DNA of 6,268 nucleotides, from assembly GCA_028282865.1 (NCBI GenBank), contig JANQHA010000002.1, forward strand, positions 1-6,268. The letters run 5' to 3'. Shown in pieces: positions 5,396-6,268 of the stretch (within the stretch, counting starts at the first letter, position 1; the number at the start of each line of letters is the position of its first letter). The notes beneath the pieces are model-generated. The model ran no database searches. It was not told the origin of the DNA and worked only from the letters and a program-made list of their open reading frames with translations. Source of the DNA: Oligoflexales bacterium. Lineage in GTDB: Bacteria; Bdellovibrionota_B; Oligoflexia; Oligoflexales; CACXFL01. The position numbers were made by a program, and so were the translations under genes.

Positions 5396-6268
5396 TCATA
5401 ACCGAATTGCCTTCGCCCTGACTACATTCTCAATATCGGCAAGATTTTTCAGCTGTTTTGGGGTGAGGTCGCTATCAGTTCTTATAACAGCCATCGCCTT
5501 ACCTCCTTGCCGGTTTCTAGATAAAGCAAAGTTATCAATATTTACTTGCTCTTTAGCTAAATAGTGCCCGATATCTCCGATCACTCCGGGCCGATCTAAG
5601 TTCTCACTAATGATAAGTGAGCCGCGAGGATCAATTTCAAAATAAAACTCATTGACTAGCGATATCTTTGGAATACGACCATCAAATACAATACCCCCGA
5701 CACTCAAAGTCTTACCATCATCACCTCGGACTAGAACTTTTACCGCAGACTTATAGCTTTCGAAATCGGGGTCGTCATTCTCAATAAGCTTGATTCCTAA
5801 TTTTTCAAAGTGGGTAGCAGTATTGACAAAGGACACATACTCGTCAACCACATGACTAGCATACCCTTTCATAAGGCCTAAACGGACCAAGCTAGTATCA
5901 AAGTTTGCTAAATCTCCCCGATAAGAAACCTCCATTTGGTCCGGGTTAAAGTCTATAAGCTGAGCAATCATAGATCCCAGTTTTTGAGATAGGACTGAAT
6001 AAGCCTTAAGCATAGAGTTATCGGGAATGCCAATATCTGGTAAGTTCACGGGATAGTCTACTACACCACCATCAGCTGCTTTTACCACCTGATCATAAAT
6101 CGTTGAGCCAATAAGCTGCTGAGCCTCAAGTGTCGAAGCACCGATATGCTGAGTGCACCAAACTTTTTCATGCTCAATTAGCTTTTTTAACGGCTGTGGT
6201 TCATTCTCATAAGTATCTAGCGCAACCCCCGCGAGCTGATCGCTGGCTAGTGCATCGATGAGGTGCTG
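5396..6268 (-). CDS. serA: D-3-phosphoglycerate dehydrogenase, C-terminal 290 residues (partial)
   Basis: This enzyme oxidises 3-phosphoglycerate to 3-phosphohydroxypyruvate with NAD+, the committed step of serine synthesis, in the cytoplasm. The frame is open to the right edge, so the N-terminus lies outside; the GTG at 6088 is internal. Visible residues 1-60 end the nucleotide-binding/substrate domain: LAGVALDTYENEP with Glu23, and TQHIGAST with His41, matching the catalytic Glu-His pair. About 75-215 is the intervening (allosteric substrate-binding) domain of long-form enzymes. About 216-290 is an ACT domain (NLDRPGVIGDIGHYLAKEQVNI). Asp225 and Asn243 have the same 18-residue spacing as the serine-binding Asp463 and Asn481 of the M. 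tuberculosis enzyme, as I recall it. Serine feedback inhibition is therefore likely. The TGA stop is at 5398-5396. Confidence 0.95.
   Translation of the reverse strand, partial: QHLIDALASDQLAGVALDTYENEPQPLKKLIEHEKVWCTQHIGASTLEAQQLIGSTIYDQVVKAADGGVVDYPVNLPDIGIPDNSMLKAYSVLSQKLGSMIAQLIDFNPDQMEVSYRGDLANFDTSLVRLGLMKGYASHVVDEYVSFVNTATHFEKLGIKLIENDDPDFESYKSAVKVLVRGDDGKTLSVGGIVFDGRIPKISLVNEFYFEIDPRGSLIISENLDRPGVIGDIGHYLAKEQVNIDNFALSRNRQGGKAMAVIRTDSDLTPKQLKNLADIENVVRAKAIRL

Noticed and set aside
5396..6088. SerA starting at the GTG at 6088
   Set aside because: The same frame continues upstream with the conserved SerA sequence LAGVALDTYENEP and HIGAST, so the GTG is internal and the gene runs off the window.

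Overview
The window comes from a Gram-negative bacterium. It has an ExbB/ExbD proton-driven inner-membrane pair, a predicted outer-membrane barrel protein, a predicted lipoprotein and other signal-peptide proteins. Base composition looks moderately AT-rich. The lineage cannot be fixed from sequence alone. Most proteins outside ExbB, ExbD and SerA belong to no family I recognise, which suggests an under-sampled proteobacterial or Bdellovibrionota-like group; that is a guess.

Layout. Positions 1-2613 form a tightly packed minus-strand operon, read from right to left: an unknown 200-residue protein, a signal-peptide protein with beta-barrel character, exbB, exbD, and an unknown protein that runs off the left edge. 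Junctions are a 4-base ATGA overlap, two junctions where the upstream stop codon abuts or overlaps the next Shine-Dalgarno sequence, and an odd exbD/downstream junction with a 4-codon mini-ORF. The spacing implies co-expression. ExbB and ExbD would provide proton-motive energy, and the barrel and unknown proteins may be partners. No TonB or TolA is visible.

Positions 2651-2727 hold a plus-strand tRNA-Gly(GCC) with encoded CCA, divergent from the operon. It is followed by the most unusual structure here: two nearly identical 151-bp tandem repeats (2769-3070) plus a decayed third start. Each unit opens with an exact copy of the last 21 bases of the tRNA gene and 3 flanking bases. Each then carries an 85-bp composite palindrome of the 'GTCATTCCC...GGGAATGAC' type. 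The organisation resembles the tyrT/rtT repeats of E. coli, but here it is attached to a glycine tRNA and combined with a REP/MITE-like palindrome.

Positions 3369-5079 hold two convergent orphan genes, a predicted lipoprotein (plus) and a predicted secreted protein (minus), separated by a short palindrome that may terminate both. A non-coding stretch of about 316 bases follows (5080-5395). From 5396 to the right edge lies the C-terminal 290 residues of a long-form D-3-phosphoglycerate dehydrogenase (serA, minus strand), which makes the first committed step of serine biosynthesis. Serine feeds glycine synthesis, but its proximity to the glycine tRNA is probably coincidental.
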